A stretch of DNA of 64,000 nt from Chitinophagaceae bacterium (GCA_947454235.1 CANGIY010000009.1:1-64000), one strand, 5' to 3'; counted from the first letter of the stretch, positions 26,373 through 35,272 are shown. The notes: a model not told the origin generated them from the sequence alone. Translations and numbers: made by a program.

Positions 26373-28385
26373 ATGAAACTTTTTGCTCTGTTAACATCGC
26401 TGATTCTGACTAGTTATTTTGTTGGTGCTCAAACGAATAGTGCTGATTCGAGTAAGCAGTTGAGGGAGTTTGTTGTTAGCGGATTTTCAAATAATTCGGT
26501 TAAAAGTACCTCAATGCATATTGAGCGATTTTCAGCTGAACAGATGGCAGAAAAGGCAGCGTTCAATTTGTCGGATGTATTATCGAAGCAACCCGGTATT
26601 GCCCAGATGACGACGAGCAATTCCATTTCGAAACCCGTTATCAGGGGTTTATATGGCAACCGGATTTTGGTTTTGTTTTCGGGTCTGCGTTTCGACAACC
26701 AACAATGGCAGGATGAGCATGGTTTGGGTCTTTCGCAGATTGGGCTTGACCGTGTAGAAGTAATAAAGGGGCCGGCATCGTTGCTGTATGGATCGGACGC
26801 GATGGGTGGTGTGATTAATATTATTGAAGAGAAGCCAATGGCTCAAGGGAAAAGCTTTGATTTTGGTACACAGCTTTTTTCAAACACTCTTGGGATTTTG
26901 ACACATGCCGGATTTTCGAAGCGAGATTCAAACAAGTGGAGCAGGTTGCGGGTAGGAGTTGAAAATCATGCTGATTATGCGGATGGTGCTGGCACCAGGG
27001 TTTTGAATTCACGGAATGGGGGTTATTATGTAAAAGGTGGATTTGGATTTGAGCGAAAAGGTTGGATACAAGAAAACAGTTATAATTTCTCGTACAACCA
27101 GTTTGGGTTCATTATGCCAGATCTTGCAACGGTGTTTACAGAAGATGGCAGATATACCAGAAGTATGGCTGGACCGCATCACAATGTGATGTTGAATATG
27201 TTTCATTCACAAAACACATTTTTGCTTGAGCACTCAACTTTGAAATTAAATGTTGGCGTACAATCGAACTCAAGGAAAGAAGACGAAGGCGGAGGGCAGA
27301 TAAGCCTGAACATGCATTTGATTTCGGTGTTACAGAATCTCAAGTGGGAGAGGCAAATCACTAAGAACACACAGTTTGTTGCAAATCAACAATTTACTTT
27401 TGAGAATAACACGAACTATGGTGGTAGAATTATTATACCGGACGCTACTTTTTTTGAGGGCAATTTGTCGGGATACCTGAGGCACAAGGCAAATGGGCTG
27501 ATATTGGAAGCAGGTCTGGGTGCAAACTTCAAGAATATCAAGACACTAGCAACGAGGCACCTGAATACCCCTAACGACTCGATGCAGCCATTTGTGAAAA
27601 ATCATTTCACTGTGAATGGGATGGCGGGAGCTGCTTACAATTTGTTCGAAAGTGTTCTATTGAAGGCAAATGTAGCTACAGGGTTTAGGTCGCCCAATTT
27701 GGCAGAACTTTCTTCAAACGGAATTCACGAAGGCGTATACAGATATGAATTGGGAGACCCCAACCTGAAGCCAGAGCAAAATTTAAACATGGATGTTTCT
27801 TTGGAAGTTGACCGGCCTCAATTTTATTTCAATGCTTCGTTGTTTGACAATGTTTTCAAAGACTATGTTTATCTAGCTCCGACGCAAATGAAGTATTATG
27901 GGTTTCAGGTGTTTAAGTTTATGCAGCAGGACGCCAACTTACATGGTGCTGAAGTTCAGTTTATTGTTAAACCCCAAAGTATAAAAGGCTGGGAGTTACA
28001 CGGAAGTTTTGCGTCTATTACAGGTACATTGGGAAGTGGAGGGAATTTACCATTTATACCTGCTGCAAAAGTGAGTTCATCTATCAGAAAAGAATGGCGC
28101 CTTAGGGGAAAAGTTACAAGTTTATTTATAGAACCTGAACACGTTTATGTGTTTGAGCAGAGCTTACCGGCGCAGTTTGAGACATTTACGGGTAGTTATT
28201 ATCTAGTGAATTTGAATACAGGAATGACGGTAAAAGGAGGAAATGGAGACTGGCATTTAGGCTTGGCGGGTACGAACTTGACCAACAATTTGTACGCTGA
28301 TCACCTTTCCCGATTAAAATATTACGGAATTTATAATCAAGGTATTAATTTTGTTTTTTCCGTTAGGAAAAGCTTTAAATGGTAG
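26373..28385 (+). CDS. TonB-dependent outer-membrane receptor
   Basis: 670 residues from the ATG at 26373, which begins a signal peptide (MKLFALLTSLILTSYFVGAQ). The plug domain follows directly, with IERFSAEQMAEKAAFNLSDVLSKQPGI, KPVIRGLYGNRILVL and VEVIKGPASLLYGSDAMGGVINII, the classic plug ending. The rest is a 22-strand-type barrel with the late ATGFRSPNLAELSSNG motif. There is no N-terminal carboxypeptidase-like domain and no SusD partner, so it is more like a metal, haem or siderophore receptor than a glycan one. The next gene overlaps its stop. Confidence 0.9.
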   Translation: MKLFALLTSLILTSYFVGAQTNSADSSKQLREFVVSGFSNNSVKSTSMHIERFSAEQMAEKAAFNLSDVLSKQPGIAQMTTSNSISKPVIRGLYGNRILVLFSGLRFDNQQWQDEHGLGLSQIGLDRVEVIKGPASLLYGSDAMGGVINIIEEKPMAQGKSFDFGTQLFSNTLGILTHAGFSKRDSNKWSRLRVGVENHADYADGAGTRVLNSRNGGYYVKGGFGFERKGWIQENSYNFSYNQFGFIMPDLATVFTEDGRYTRSMAGPHHNVMLNMFHSQNTFLLEHSTLKLNVGVQSNSRKEDEGGGQISLNMHLISVLQNLKWERQITKNTQFVANQQFTFENNTNYGGRIIIPDATFFEGNLSGYLRHKANGLILEAGLGANFKNIKTLATRHLNTPNDSMQPFVKNHFTVNGMAGAAYNLFESVLLKANVATGFRSPNLAELSSNGIHEGVYRYELGDPNLKPEQNLNMDVSLEVDRPQFYFNASLFDNVFKDYVYLAPTQMKYYGFQVFKFMQQDANLHGAEVQFIVKPQSIKGWELHGSFASITGTLGSGGNLPFIPAAKVSSSIRKEWRLRGKVTSLFIEPEHVYVFEQSLPAQFETFTGSYYLVNLNTGMTVKGGNGDWHLGLAGTNLTNNLYADHLSRLKYYGIYNQGINFVFSVRKSFKW

Positions 28386-28891
28386 CTAGTAAAAAAAGAC
28401 ATATTGTACGTGTGTTTTTCAGCATGATTACATTGCAAATCATGTTGCCAGCGTTATTTTTGGTAGGATCGATGGTAGTTAAGTTTCATCATTTATCGAA
28501 TCTAATTGAACCCGATCAAAAGACTGTTCAGCTTGTAATAGATGACAGAGACCCTAACGTTGTTTTTCACGGTGATGATGAGATGACCTATAAAGGTCAC
28601 TGGTTTGACATCAAGAAAATGGAACGATCGGGGCACAATTGTACTATAGCAGTTGTATGTGACGAAGAAGAAACGGGGCTGACACATTTATCGCAAATGA
28701 ATTCTGATTCGTCATCAGATACTCACTCCCCGACTAAAAAAGTACTTCCTTTTTTATTTTTATTTTTTGAGCAACCCCCAACATGGGTTGCTTGGGTTCA
28801 ACAGGTTTTTACCAGTTACAGTTGTAACTTATCCGCTCCACTTGGCGAGTTGCCAAGGGATGTAGCTATTCCACCCCCACTCAATTTTTAG
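28379..28891 (+). CDS. Small membrane-anchored protein coupled to the TonB receptor
   Basis: 170 residues; its ATG overlaps the last seven bases of the receptor gene, so translation is probably coupled. An N-terminal hydrophobic segment (about 10-33) is followed by a polar region with HNCTIAVVCDEEE and a His/Ser/Asp-rich patch, a second hydrophobic stretch (PFLFLFFEQPP), and a proline-rich end (IPPPLNF). I do not recognise the family. The coupling, the His/Cys content and the proline-rich end resemble small accessory proteins that accompany metal-type TonB receptors in this phylum, but this is inference. Confidence 0.6.
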   Translation: MVASKKRHIVRVFFSMITLQIMLPALFLVGSMVVKFHHLSNLIEPDQKTVQLVIDDRDPNVVFHGDDEMTYKGHWFDIKKMERSGHNCTIAVVCDEEETGLTHLSQMNSDSSSDTHSPTKKVLPFLFLFFEQPPTWVAWVQQVFTSYSCNLSAPLGELPRDVAIPPPLNF

Positions 28892-29032
28892 AGGATTTAC
28901 AGTGTTTTCGGCACTTTCATAAAGTGCGAAAGACATTACATTTTGTTTTTCCGGGAACGGAAAAAAGGTTGTGTGCAAACTGGCACAGCCTATTTCAATT
29001 ATTAATTTTTTAATCACAAAATCATAAAACAA

Positions 29033-29437
29033 ATGAAAAAGGTTTTTTCAATGCTGGCTATTGCCGGCTCATTAATGTATTTCAGTTCTTGCGAAAAGGA
29101 CGAAGGTAAATTGCCTAACATATCCTTTAAAACAACGACCGGATATGTTTCAGCAGATGCAACTGTTAAGAAAGACACTGTTATTGTTGTTGGTATCAAT
29201 GCTTCAAAAGCTGAAGACAAGGATGTGTTGACCACATTTACCGGAGCAGTTAGTTACAACAGCGGAGCTGACAGCACCATTACTAGTGAGACACTTTCAG
29301 GTTCGAACGGAGATAATTATTCGAAAGATATTTCTATTCATACCCGTAATGTAGCGGGAAGTGAGAAATATACATTTACAGTGGTTAACAAGGATGGTTT
29401 GAAGAACACAGTTTCTTTGACGCTGACTGTAAACTAG
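29033..29437 (+). CDS. Small lipoprotein, function unknown
   Basis: 134 residues. The signal peptide ends in MYFSSC, with lipidated C20 followed by EKDEGK, a negatively charged start of the kind seen in surface-exposed Bacteroidota lipoproteins. The remaining part is a single beta-sandwich-like domain rich in Thr, Ser and Val (FKTTTGYVSADATVKKDTVIVVGI and so on to SLTLTVN), similar in texture to Ig/BACON-type folds. A small hairpin with a GGAA loop lies upstream at 28946-28965. It has no visible link to the phage cassette that follows. Confidence 0.72.
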   Translation: MKKVFSMLAIAGSLMYFSSCEKDEGKLPNISFKTTTGYVSADATVKKDTVIVVGINASKAEDKDVLTTFTGAVSYNSGADSTITSETLSGSNGDNYSKDISIHTRNVAGSEKYTFTVVNKDGLKNTVSLTLTVN

Positions 29438-29462
29438 TAGTAACCAAACAATTAAAATACGG

Positions 29463-29492
29463 GGGAGCTTCGAAAGAGGCTCCCTTTGTTTT
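29463..29492 (+). terminator. Terminator before the phage cassette
   Basis: GGGAGC (29463-29468) pairs with GCTCCC (29479-29484) and is followed by TTTGTTTTT. It separates the lipoprotein gene from the cassette. Confidence 0.65.
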
Positions 29493-29621
29493 TGGGAAGG
29501 ATACGTGATAGTTTGAATTTGGGTTCTGATAGTAAGGAAAGCAGACTTTGGTTGATTTCTGATTTGTTTTTCGGTAGAAAAGGGGTACACTTTTGTGCTG
29601 CAAAACAACAAATCCCCTATC

Positions 29622-30611
29622 ATGTCAGAGAAATTTAAGAAGTCCGGTCGGCAATTTGTGTTATCGGACAGTTCACTCAATGTATACGGATTCAGGCTGC
29701 TTACATCAGGGTACCAGCTTGAGTCGTTTCAAAAGAATCCCATTGGTTATTATATGCATCGGAGAGAAGATGGCATTGCGCTTAAGTGGGATGATTTACG
29801 AATAGAAGGTGATACGATTGTAGGTACACCGGTTATCAATTTATCGAACCAACGCGGAGACCAGACATTTGATGAAATTGAACACGGTTTTTTGAATGCC
29901 GCCAGTGTTGGTCACATCGTAGTGCTGGAATATAGCAATGACCCGTCAATGATGTTGCCGGGACAAACCGGACCAACGATTACAAAATGGTACAACAAAG
30001 AATGCAGTTTGGTGGACATACCGGGTAATTGCAATGCATTGACCAACTTATACGATGCCCAGGAGAATGCGTTGATGTTACCAGACTTAATGGCAACGGG
30101 CAGTTTACCATTTACCGGTTTGAGCGACACTATAAAGAAGGGCTTATTGCTCGATGCAACAGCTACAACAGCGGAAGCAGAACAGGCGCTTATGGTTCTT
30201 TTGGACAAGCATCAAAAAAATGAGGCAGAGCTTCAGCAGTTACGTGACAACAAGGAACAACTGGAGCGCGAAGTAGCGGCACAAAAAGCTGAGCAATCAA
30301 AGAATAAGGTCAATTCAATTTTAGCCAAGGCGCTTGAAGACAGGAAAATAACTGTAGCCGTTCAGCAAAGATTAGCAGCTGACTATGCGCAAAATCCCGA
30401 AGGGTTGTTACAGCTTGTGAGCGCTTTACCTGAATACAAAAGTATTACGGAGAACATCAGACTATCTGCTCAAAACAATTTTGCCAACTGGAGTTGGGAT
30501 GATTTTGAAAAAAACGACCCTACCGGCAAACACCTCAATGAATTGAGAGCGAGCGACCCAGCCAAATACCAGTTCATTTTTGAAGCAAAGTTTGGCGCAA
30601 CGAAAAAATAG
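29622..30611 (+). CDS. Phage prohead protease/scaffold-like protein
   Basis: 329 residues from the ATG at 29622; a GTG nine codons earlier is in frame but less likely. The first roughly 140 residues look like a phage maturation protease: GYYMHRREDGIALKWDD, RGDQTFDEIEHGFLNAASVGH with the G-x-L-x-A-x-S-V-G element, and the WYNKECSLVDIPGNCNA strand. A Lys/Glu/Gln-rich coiled coil at about 195-240 fits a fused scaffold domain, as in Mu I. It would process and shape the shell formed by the next gene. The catalytic residues cannot be fixed by eye, so the protease call is by order and pattern. Confidence 0.6.
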   Translation: MSEKFKKSGRQFVLSDSSLNVYGFRLLTSGYQLESFQKNPIGYYMHRREDGIALKWDDLRIEGDTIVGTPVINLSNQRGDQTFDEIEHGFLNAASVGHIVVLEYSNDPSMMLPGQTGPTITKWYNKECSLVDIPGNCNALTNLYDAQENALMLPDLMATGSLPFTGLSDTIKKGLLLDATATTAEAEQALMVLLDKHQKNEAELQQLRDNKEQLEREVAAQKAEQSKNKVNSILAKALEDRKITVAVQQRLAADYAQNPEGLLQLVSALPEYKSITENIRLSAQNNFANWSWDDFEKNDPTGKHLNELRASDPAKYQFIFEAKFGATKK

Positions 30612-30644
30612 ATTCAAAAATTTCTTTTATAAACCAACACCATT

Positions 30645-31556
30645 ATGGCAATTCAAAGAGAAATATGGCAAGACCATATTGAGGGAAACCTATTTAAGAA
30701 CAATGAGTTTCTGTTAGCATCAACCGATGCAGGGCAGTATGTACTACAAGGCAAGGTGGTACACATACCGCAAGCAGGAGCAGCACCCAACATTGTTAAG
30801 AACAGAACAAGCTTACCGGGTACGATTGTTCAGCGTACAGACACTGACATCACGTACACGCTTGACGAGTACACCACTGATCCGATTTTGATTCCATATG
30901 CAGAGACTATTGAGCTCAGTTATAACAAAAGGGAAAGCGTTCTGGGTGAGTATGAATCTTCATTAAAACAGACCATTGCAGACAATTTGATTTTCAATTG
31001 GGCAGTATCAGGAGCAGGCACATTTGCACGTACGACAGGTGACGCAGTGTCAAGCCATCTTACCGGTACAACAGGCAACAGAAAACTCTTTAAAGCAAAA
31101 GACCTGAAAGCTGCACAATTGTTGCTAAACAAGCAAAATGTACCGATGGAGAACAGGTATGCGCTGATGAGTGCTGACATGTTCCAACAGCTTACGGATG
31201 ATCTTTCTGTTTCGGAATACAGGGATTTCAGTACGGCTTATGATGCGAAAGACGGTGTTCTCGGAAGGCTTTTCGGTTTTAAAATTATGATGCGTACGGG
31301 TGTGGTGACTTATACCAACGACACTATACCTGCATTGAACTCTTATGGAGCAACACCGGGTACAGCTGACAATGATGCAGTATTATGCTGGCACATTGAT
31401 GCGGTAGAAAGAGCCCTAGGAGACGTGAAATTCTTTGAACGAGTGGATGACCCGACTTACTACGGTAGCATTTACAGTGCGAGCGTTAGAATTGGAGGTC
31501 GTAAACGCAGAGCAGACAACAAGGGTGTTGTAGCGCTCATTCAAGCTGCGGCGTAG
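30645..31556 (+). CDS. Major capsid protein (HK97-fold type)
   Basis: 303 residues. The gene lies directly after the protease. Typical traits are an N-terminal arm, GKVVHIPQAGAAPNIVKNR, an E-loop-like stretch around IVQRTDTDITYTLDEY, a long central helix (ESSLKQTIADNLIFNWA), NRYALMSADMFQQLTDD, and a C-terminal P-domain pattern ending in YYGSIYSASVRIGGRKRRADNKG. This matches Mu-like capsid proteins of Bacteroidota in length and layout. A 13 bp hairpin follows the stop, which may raise the capsid transcript relative to the tail genes. Confidence 0.68.
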   Translation: MAIQREIWQDHIEGNLFKNNEFLLASTDAGQYVLQGKVVHIPQAGAAPNIVKNRTSLPGTIVQRTDTDITYTLDEYTTDPILIPYAETIELSYNKRESVLGEYESSLKQTIADNLIFNWAVSGAGTFARTTGDAVSSHLTGTTGNRKLFKAKDLKAAQLLLNKQNVPMENRYALMSADMFQQLTDDLSVSEYRDFSTAYDAKDGVLGRLFGFKIMMRTGVVTYTNDTIPALNSYGATPGTADNDAVLCWHIDAVERALGDVKFFERVDDPTYYGSIYSASVRIGGRKRRADNKGVVALIQAAA

Positions 31557-31569
31557 AAAATCCAAATTT

Positions 31570-31605
31570 GATTTCAGGTGCAATATTTAAGATGCACCTG
31601 AAATC
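31570..31605 (+). terminator. Strong hairpin after the capsid gene
   Basis: GATTTCAGGTGCA (31570-31582) pairs perfectly with TGCACCTGAAATC (31593-31605), ten-base loop. No U-run follows, so it may act as a partial terminator or as a 3' end stabiliser. Confidence 0.55.
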
Positions 31606-31638
31606 TATCACCTTAAAATTACCTATAAACCCCTAATT

Positions 31639-32076
31639 ATGTTTTGCAGCAAATTTAAAGCAGCTATTAAGAAGCTGTTGAATCAATACGATTCTTATCT
31701 GGAAGCGCATGTTGAATCTGCACTTTCAATTACTACTGCCATCAAAAAAATCATTGGCAGTCCGGTGGTTGATATTCTAACTGCAATTATTCCAGGCAAT
31801 ATCGATGATGTAATCAAGGAGCAGTTACGTGCGGCACTTGATAAAACCATTCTGGCATTAAGTATGGTTGAGCGGTGTAAAGCAAGTGTTGATGCTGAGA
31901 CACGACTGAAGTGTTTTGTTGAACAACTTTCGATTGCAGAACCGCAACTAAGAGATGCTATTCTACAAAAGTTAGCAAGTATGCTTGTTGGAGAACTTGA
32001 TGGACAGAGATTCAAACAGAGTATTTATGATTTGTTCACCCAAGCCGGGTATACTGCAGTAAACCATTGTTTGTAA
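31639..32076 (+). CDS. Unknown helical protein in the phage cassette
   Basis: 145 residues, mainly helical, with a central hydrophobic stretch (VVDILTAIIPGNIDDVIKEQLRAAL) and four cysteines (at the start, in VERCKAS, in LKCFVE and at the end). It occupies the place where head-completion or connector proteins usually sit, between capsid and sheath, but I see no match to such families. It is bounded by hairpins on both sides (31570 and about 32144). It could be an accessory gene of the domesticated element. Confidence 0.55.
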   Translation: MFCSKFKAAIKKLLNQYDSYLEAHVESALSITTAIKKIIGSPVVDILTAIIPGNIDDVIKEQLRAALDKTILALSMVERCKASVDAETRLKCFVEQLSIAEPQLRDAILQKLASMLVGELDGQRFKQSIYDLFTQAGYTAVNHCL

Positions 32077-32190
32077 AGTTAGCGATGTGCTGAGAGCAGA
32101 GTTAGAAATCAATCGTCAAGCACCTAATTAGAATATTTTAAAAACAGTCGGGGTACGTCTTCTAAAGTCCCGATATAAAAAGACAAAAAA

Positions 32191-33366
32191 GTGGGAAGTG
32201 TAAATATTACGTTGGCTAACAACCAACTTGGGGCAACCCTTCAAACAAACGACGGAATTGCGGGCCTTGTATTGACAGGTCAGGATGATTCAGGTGGTTA
32301 TCATTTAGGTACACCAATTTTAGTTACAAGTCTGGCAAATTTGGCTGTTCAGGGAATAACTGAAGCATCAAATGCTTTTGCGCACAGGCAGGTAAAGGAA
32401 TTTTACGATGAAGCGGGGCAAGGTGCACAATTATACCTCATGCTTGTCCCAGCCACGCAGAAAGTGAGTGATATTGCTGATCATACAAATGCCGATGGTG
32501 CTCTCAAACTATTGACGTTTGCACAGGGAAAGGTCAAATTGTTGGGCATAATGAGTGACGATACAGCAGTGGCCAGTGCTACCTCGGTGCCAACAGTGGT
32601 TTTGAACAGTTTAAATGAGGAAGTTTATACTGCGATTACGAAAATGAATGTATTGGCTGCGAGTTTCTTTGGAGATCAAAAGCCGTTCAGAGCCTTGATT
32701 GGTGCCACGTCTTACAATGACAGTTCAGCGGGATTAAGTAATTTGACAGCAGGTACCACCAATTCGAGAACTGCAGTTGTTTTAGGAGACACACAAACGG
32801 GATTATCGAGTGCGCTTGGGTTGGTATTGGGCCGGCTTTCAGCGATTCCAGTAATGAGAAAAGTGAGCAGGGTGCGCACTGGAGCCATGTCTAATAGTGC
32901 AGCTTACATTGGAAGCAATAGGGTAGAGACAATTGCCAGTGAATTGTCGGTGATTTCGGAGAAAGGATTTATTACCTGGTGGATTTACCCCAATGTATCA
33001 GGATATTTTTTATCGGGCGATGATACCTGCAGTTCGTTTTCTGACGACTACCATTCACTGGCACACGGCAGGGTTATTGACAAAGCGCATTTGCTTGCCT
33101 ATTCAACATTTGTACAAGAAGTTGATGATGAGGTACCAGTAAAGGCGGATGGCACCTTGGATTCTGGCTTTTGTAAGTGGTTAAGTCAGCAAATTTTAAA
33201 CCAAGTCAACAATACCATGACTGCGAACAATGAGATCAGTTCGGCGAGTTGTTTTATTGATCCGGTACAAAACATATTAAGTACCAACAGGCTGAATGTT
33301 GTATTGAGGATTGTACCCGTGGGATATGCCACTGATATAGAAATTAATCTAGGATTCGGGAGTTAG
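32191..33366 (+). CDS. Contractile tail sheath protein, DUF2586-like
   Basis: 391 residues, GTG start. The layout agrees with the short sheath proteins of Bacteroidota Mu-like phages: NITLANNQLGATLQTNDGIAGLVLTG at the start, a variable outer domain, SALGLVLGRLSAIPVMRKVSRVRTG in the middle, and KGFITWWIYPNVSGYFLSGDDTC followed by a C-terminal domain with LRIVPVGYATDIEINLGF. The last strand is the one that links subunits in contractile sheaths. Its presence shows the particle, if made, has a contractile tail. Confidence 0.72.
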   Translation: MGSVNITLANNQLGATLQTNDGIAGLVLTGQDDSGGYHLGTPILVTSLANLAVQGITEASNAFAHRQVKEFYDEAGQGAQLYLMLVPATQKVSDIADHTNADGALKLLTFAQGKVKLLGIMSDDTAVASATSVPTVVLNSLNEEVYTAITKMNVLAASFFGDQKPFRALIGATSYNDSSAGLSNLTAGTTNSRTAVVLGDTQTGLSSALGLVLGRLSAIPVMRKVSRVRTGAMSNSAAYIGSNRVETIASELSVISEKGFITWWIYPNVSGYFLSGDDTCSSFSDDYHSLAHGRVIDKAHLLAYSTFVQEVDDEVPVKADGTLDSGFCKWLSQQILNQVNNTMTANNEISSASCFIDPVQNILSTNRLNVVLRIVPVGYATDIEINLGFGS

Positions 33367-33406
33367 GCGGGTAATTGATTTTTAAAAACCAAAAAATTCA
33401 AAGGAA

Positions 33407-33841
33407 ATGGCTGGATTAGCATTTTTTGATAGTAAAGAATGTGAGTGGGCGGATATGTCAGTGATATTTGCCGGTTCGCTGCTCACTAAAATCAGGGGAG
33501 TAAAGTATAAAGCTTCCAAGGACAAGCAACTACTTCATGCGGCGGGTGACGAGCCAATAAGTATACAGAGCGGCAACCGGACTTATGAAGGTCAGATAAA
33601 AGTGTTGAAGGGTGCGCTTGATGACATGAATAAAGCAGCACAAGAGGCAGGCGGTAATGATATACTGGACATGCAGTTTGATATAGTAATTACGTACAAG
33701 GCTTCCGGTGCGAGGCCATTGCAAACGGATACATTGCACGGTGTTGAAGTGAAAGATTTTGAAAAAGGCTGGGACCAAGGTGCGAAAAACATGGAGATTT
33801 CCTTGCCCATTGTGTTTTTGCAATTGGAAACAGAACAATAG
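33407..33841 (+). CDS. Tail tube protein
   Basis: 144 residues, beta-rich, directly after the sheath as in contractile tails. It begins MAGLAFFDSKECEWADMSV and contains ADEPISIQ-type and YEGQIKVLKGALDDM elements, VITYKASG, and a closing MEISLPIVFLQLE strand. Size and position fit the inner tube (P2 FII/XkdM-like role). Confidence 0.58.
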   Translation: MAGLAFFDSKECEWADMSVIFAGSLLTKIRGVKYKASKDKQLLHAAGDEPISIQSGNRTYEGQIKVLKGALDDMNKAAQEAGGNDILDMQFDIVITYKASGARPLQTDTLHGVEVKDFEKGWDQGAKNMEISLPIVFLQLETEQ

Positions 33842-33875
33842 AAACGCCTCACTCAAACGAAAATAAAAGTAAAAA

Positions 33876-34205
33876 ATGAGTATCGAGAATTCGACACAGA
33901 CCTTAGTTGGTCAGGAGAGTCAGGAGACAATTGACCAATGGAAAACTAAGTACCGGCAAGGAATATATGCACTTGAAGTTGATGGGCATATTGTGTACTT
34001 CAAGAACCCAAGCAGGCATGAAATAAATTGTGCGATGAGCAAGGCCGACAGAGAAAGAGCATTGGATGTATTTGAAGAACTGGCAAAGTTGACATTTTTA
34101 GGTGGCAGCGAAGAGGTTTTAAGCGATGACCAAATGTTTGTTGGCGTTTGCCAGGAGATGAAAGTAAAACTTGAAGGCAAGCGGGCTAAACTGGTAAACT
34201 TATAG
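33876..34205 (+). CDS. Tail assembly chaperone, zero-frame part
   Basis: 109 residues, helical, with YALEVDGHIVYFKNPSRHEINCAMSKAD and ERALDVFEELAKLTFLGG. In tailed phages a small chaperone gene lies between tube and tape measure and is extended by a programmed frameshift (lambda G/GT, P2 E/E'). Here the next frame (-1) is open right across the stop at 34203-34205 and runs to 34381. The chaperone would coat the tape measure during tube assembly. Confidence 0.55.
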   Translation: MSIENSTQTLVGQESQETIDQWKTKYRQGIYALEVDGHIVYFKNPSRHEINCAMSKADRERALDVFEELAKLTFLGGSEEVLSDDQMFVGVCQEMKVKLEGKRAKLVNL

Positions 34206-34381
34206 GGGAATCACGTGGTGGTCCGGAGCATGATTCCCTAGGGTATTTTGAGACCCTGATTGAGTTTTATTTACCCGGATTGCGGCATGGGCAGCTGACA
34301 GATGAGGAGTTTGCGCAAAAACTGGCTCACTTGAATTATATAAGAAGTGAGTTGCAGAATACATCAGAAAACACCGATTAA
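34190..34381 (+). CDS. Tail chaperone extension, reached by -1 frameshift
   Basis: Open in the -1 frame from the codon after TAA at 34187-34189 to TAA at 34379-34381. The peptide (GESRGGPEHDSLGYFETLIE and on, ending SENTD) is charged and plausible, but the frame has no ATG, GTG or TTG before a TTG about 25 codons in. The shift must occur between 34190 and 34205, in CTGGTAAACTTATAG. AAC could re-pair as AAA, but no canonical slippery heptamer is present. The fusion would be about 165 residues. Confidence 0.5.
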   Translation, partial: TGKLIGESRGGPEHDSLGYFETLIEFYLPGLRHGQLTDEEFAQKLAHLNYIRSELQNTSENTD

Positions 34382-34397
34382 AACCTAGATCGACATT

Positions 34398-35261
34398 ATG
34401 AAAAGCAATGAAACCACATCCTTTTTTCAAACAATTGCCGCGAGTTGGTTTTTTACGCTTTTGGATAATGATCTTTTTTTCGGGGTTCAAAAAGTTGTTG
34501 CGTTACCCTCACCCTTTAGAAGTACTAAGCGTAGCGTTGAACGAGGTAAGCATCAAATTTTTTTGAATACAGGAATAGCTAGCGTAGTGCCAGGTACAAT
34601 TTTGCCAGCAACTAATAGTTTAAGCGAAACTTACTTTGTTTTGGTTCAACAAAATTTTTTGAAACCAGCATATATTTATTCTAAGTTCAACAACCAAGTT
34701 AATCGAGGCAGTTTTTTAATTTTTTCGAATGCTGGAAAAGCGAAAGATGTATATGAAACCGTTGCGGGAATTGTGCTAAATAGCAAGCAACAAAGTTTAT
34801 CTTATAACGAAAGACCAACGGGAAATAAAAGTTATTTGACCTCGCAATCTAGTATTTCAAAACTATATAGTTCGCTTCAGCTTTTTTTTCCAAATTCTAG
34901 TGAAGTGTACAGAGTTCATCTAATTTCTAATTCGTTTTCAGGAAAAAGTCAAGCTGCCTTTACGACTAGATACCCTCAAGTACAGTTTCAAAATGGAAAA
35001 TCAGGTGAACAAAACAACAGATATTATGATTTCCAAAGCTGGGAACAAACGGGACATGTAGCCCAACATTCCAGATCGCACTTACAAAAGACAAGTACAA
35101 GAAATTCCACCAATTCGACTCGACAAGTTGTTTTACAATTGAACCGGTCGATCATTGAACATTTGGAGATTCATGTTGCTGATACTCGTGAAGTAGGCAG
35201 GAGATTGCGAACACAGATTGAAGAAGAGCTAATTGACATTCTTAAAAACCTTATACCATAA
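34398..35261 (+). CDS. Short protein in the tape-measure position
   Basis: 287 residues, just after the chaperone where the tape measure is expected. It is far shorter than usual (often 600-1500). It is rich in Ser, Asn, Gln, Phe and Lys, has a hydrophobic start (FFQTIAASWFFTLLDND) and a helical C-terminus (QLNRSIIEHLEIHVADTREVGRRLR and onward). No transmembrane hairpin or lytic domain is seen. At the usual 1.5 Å per residue it would set a tail of about 40 nm. The assignment rests on position only. Confidence 0.4.
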   Translation: MKSNETTSFFQTIAASWFFTLLDNDLFFGVQKVVALPSPFRSTKRSVERGKHQIFLNTGIASVVPGTILPATNSLSETYFVLVQQNFLKPAYIYSKFNNQVNRGSFLIFSNAGKAKDVYETVAGIVLNSKQQSLSYNERPTGNKSYLTSQSSISKLYSSLQLFFPNSSEVYRVHLISNSFSGKSQAAFTTRYPQVQFQNGKSGEQNNRYYDFQSWEQTGHVAQHSRSHLQKTSTRNSTNSTRQVVLQLNRSIIEHLEIHVADTREVGRRLRTQIEEELIDILKNLIP

Positions 35262-35272
35262 AATAATTACAG

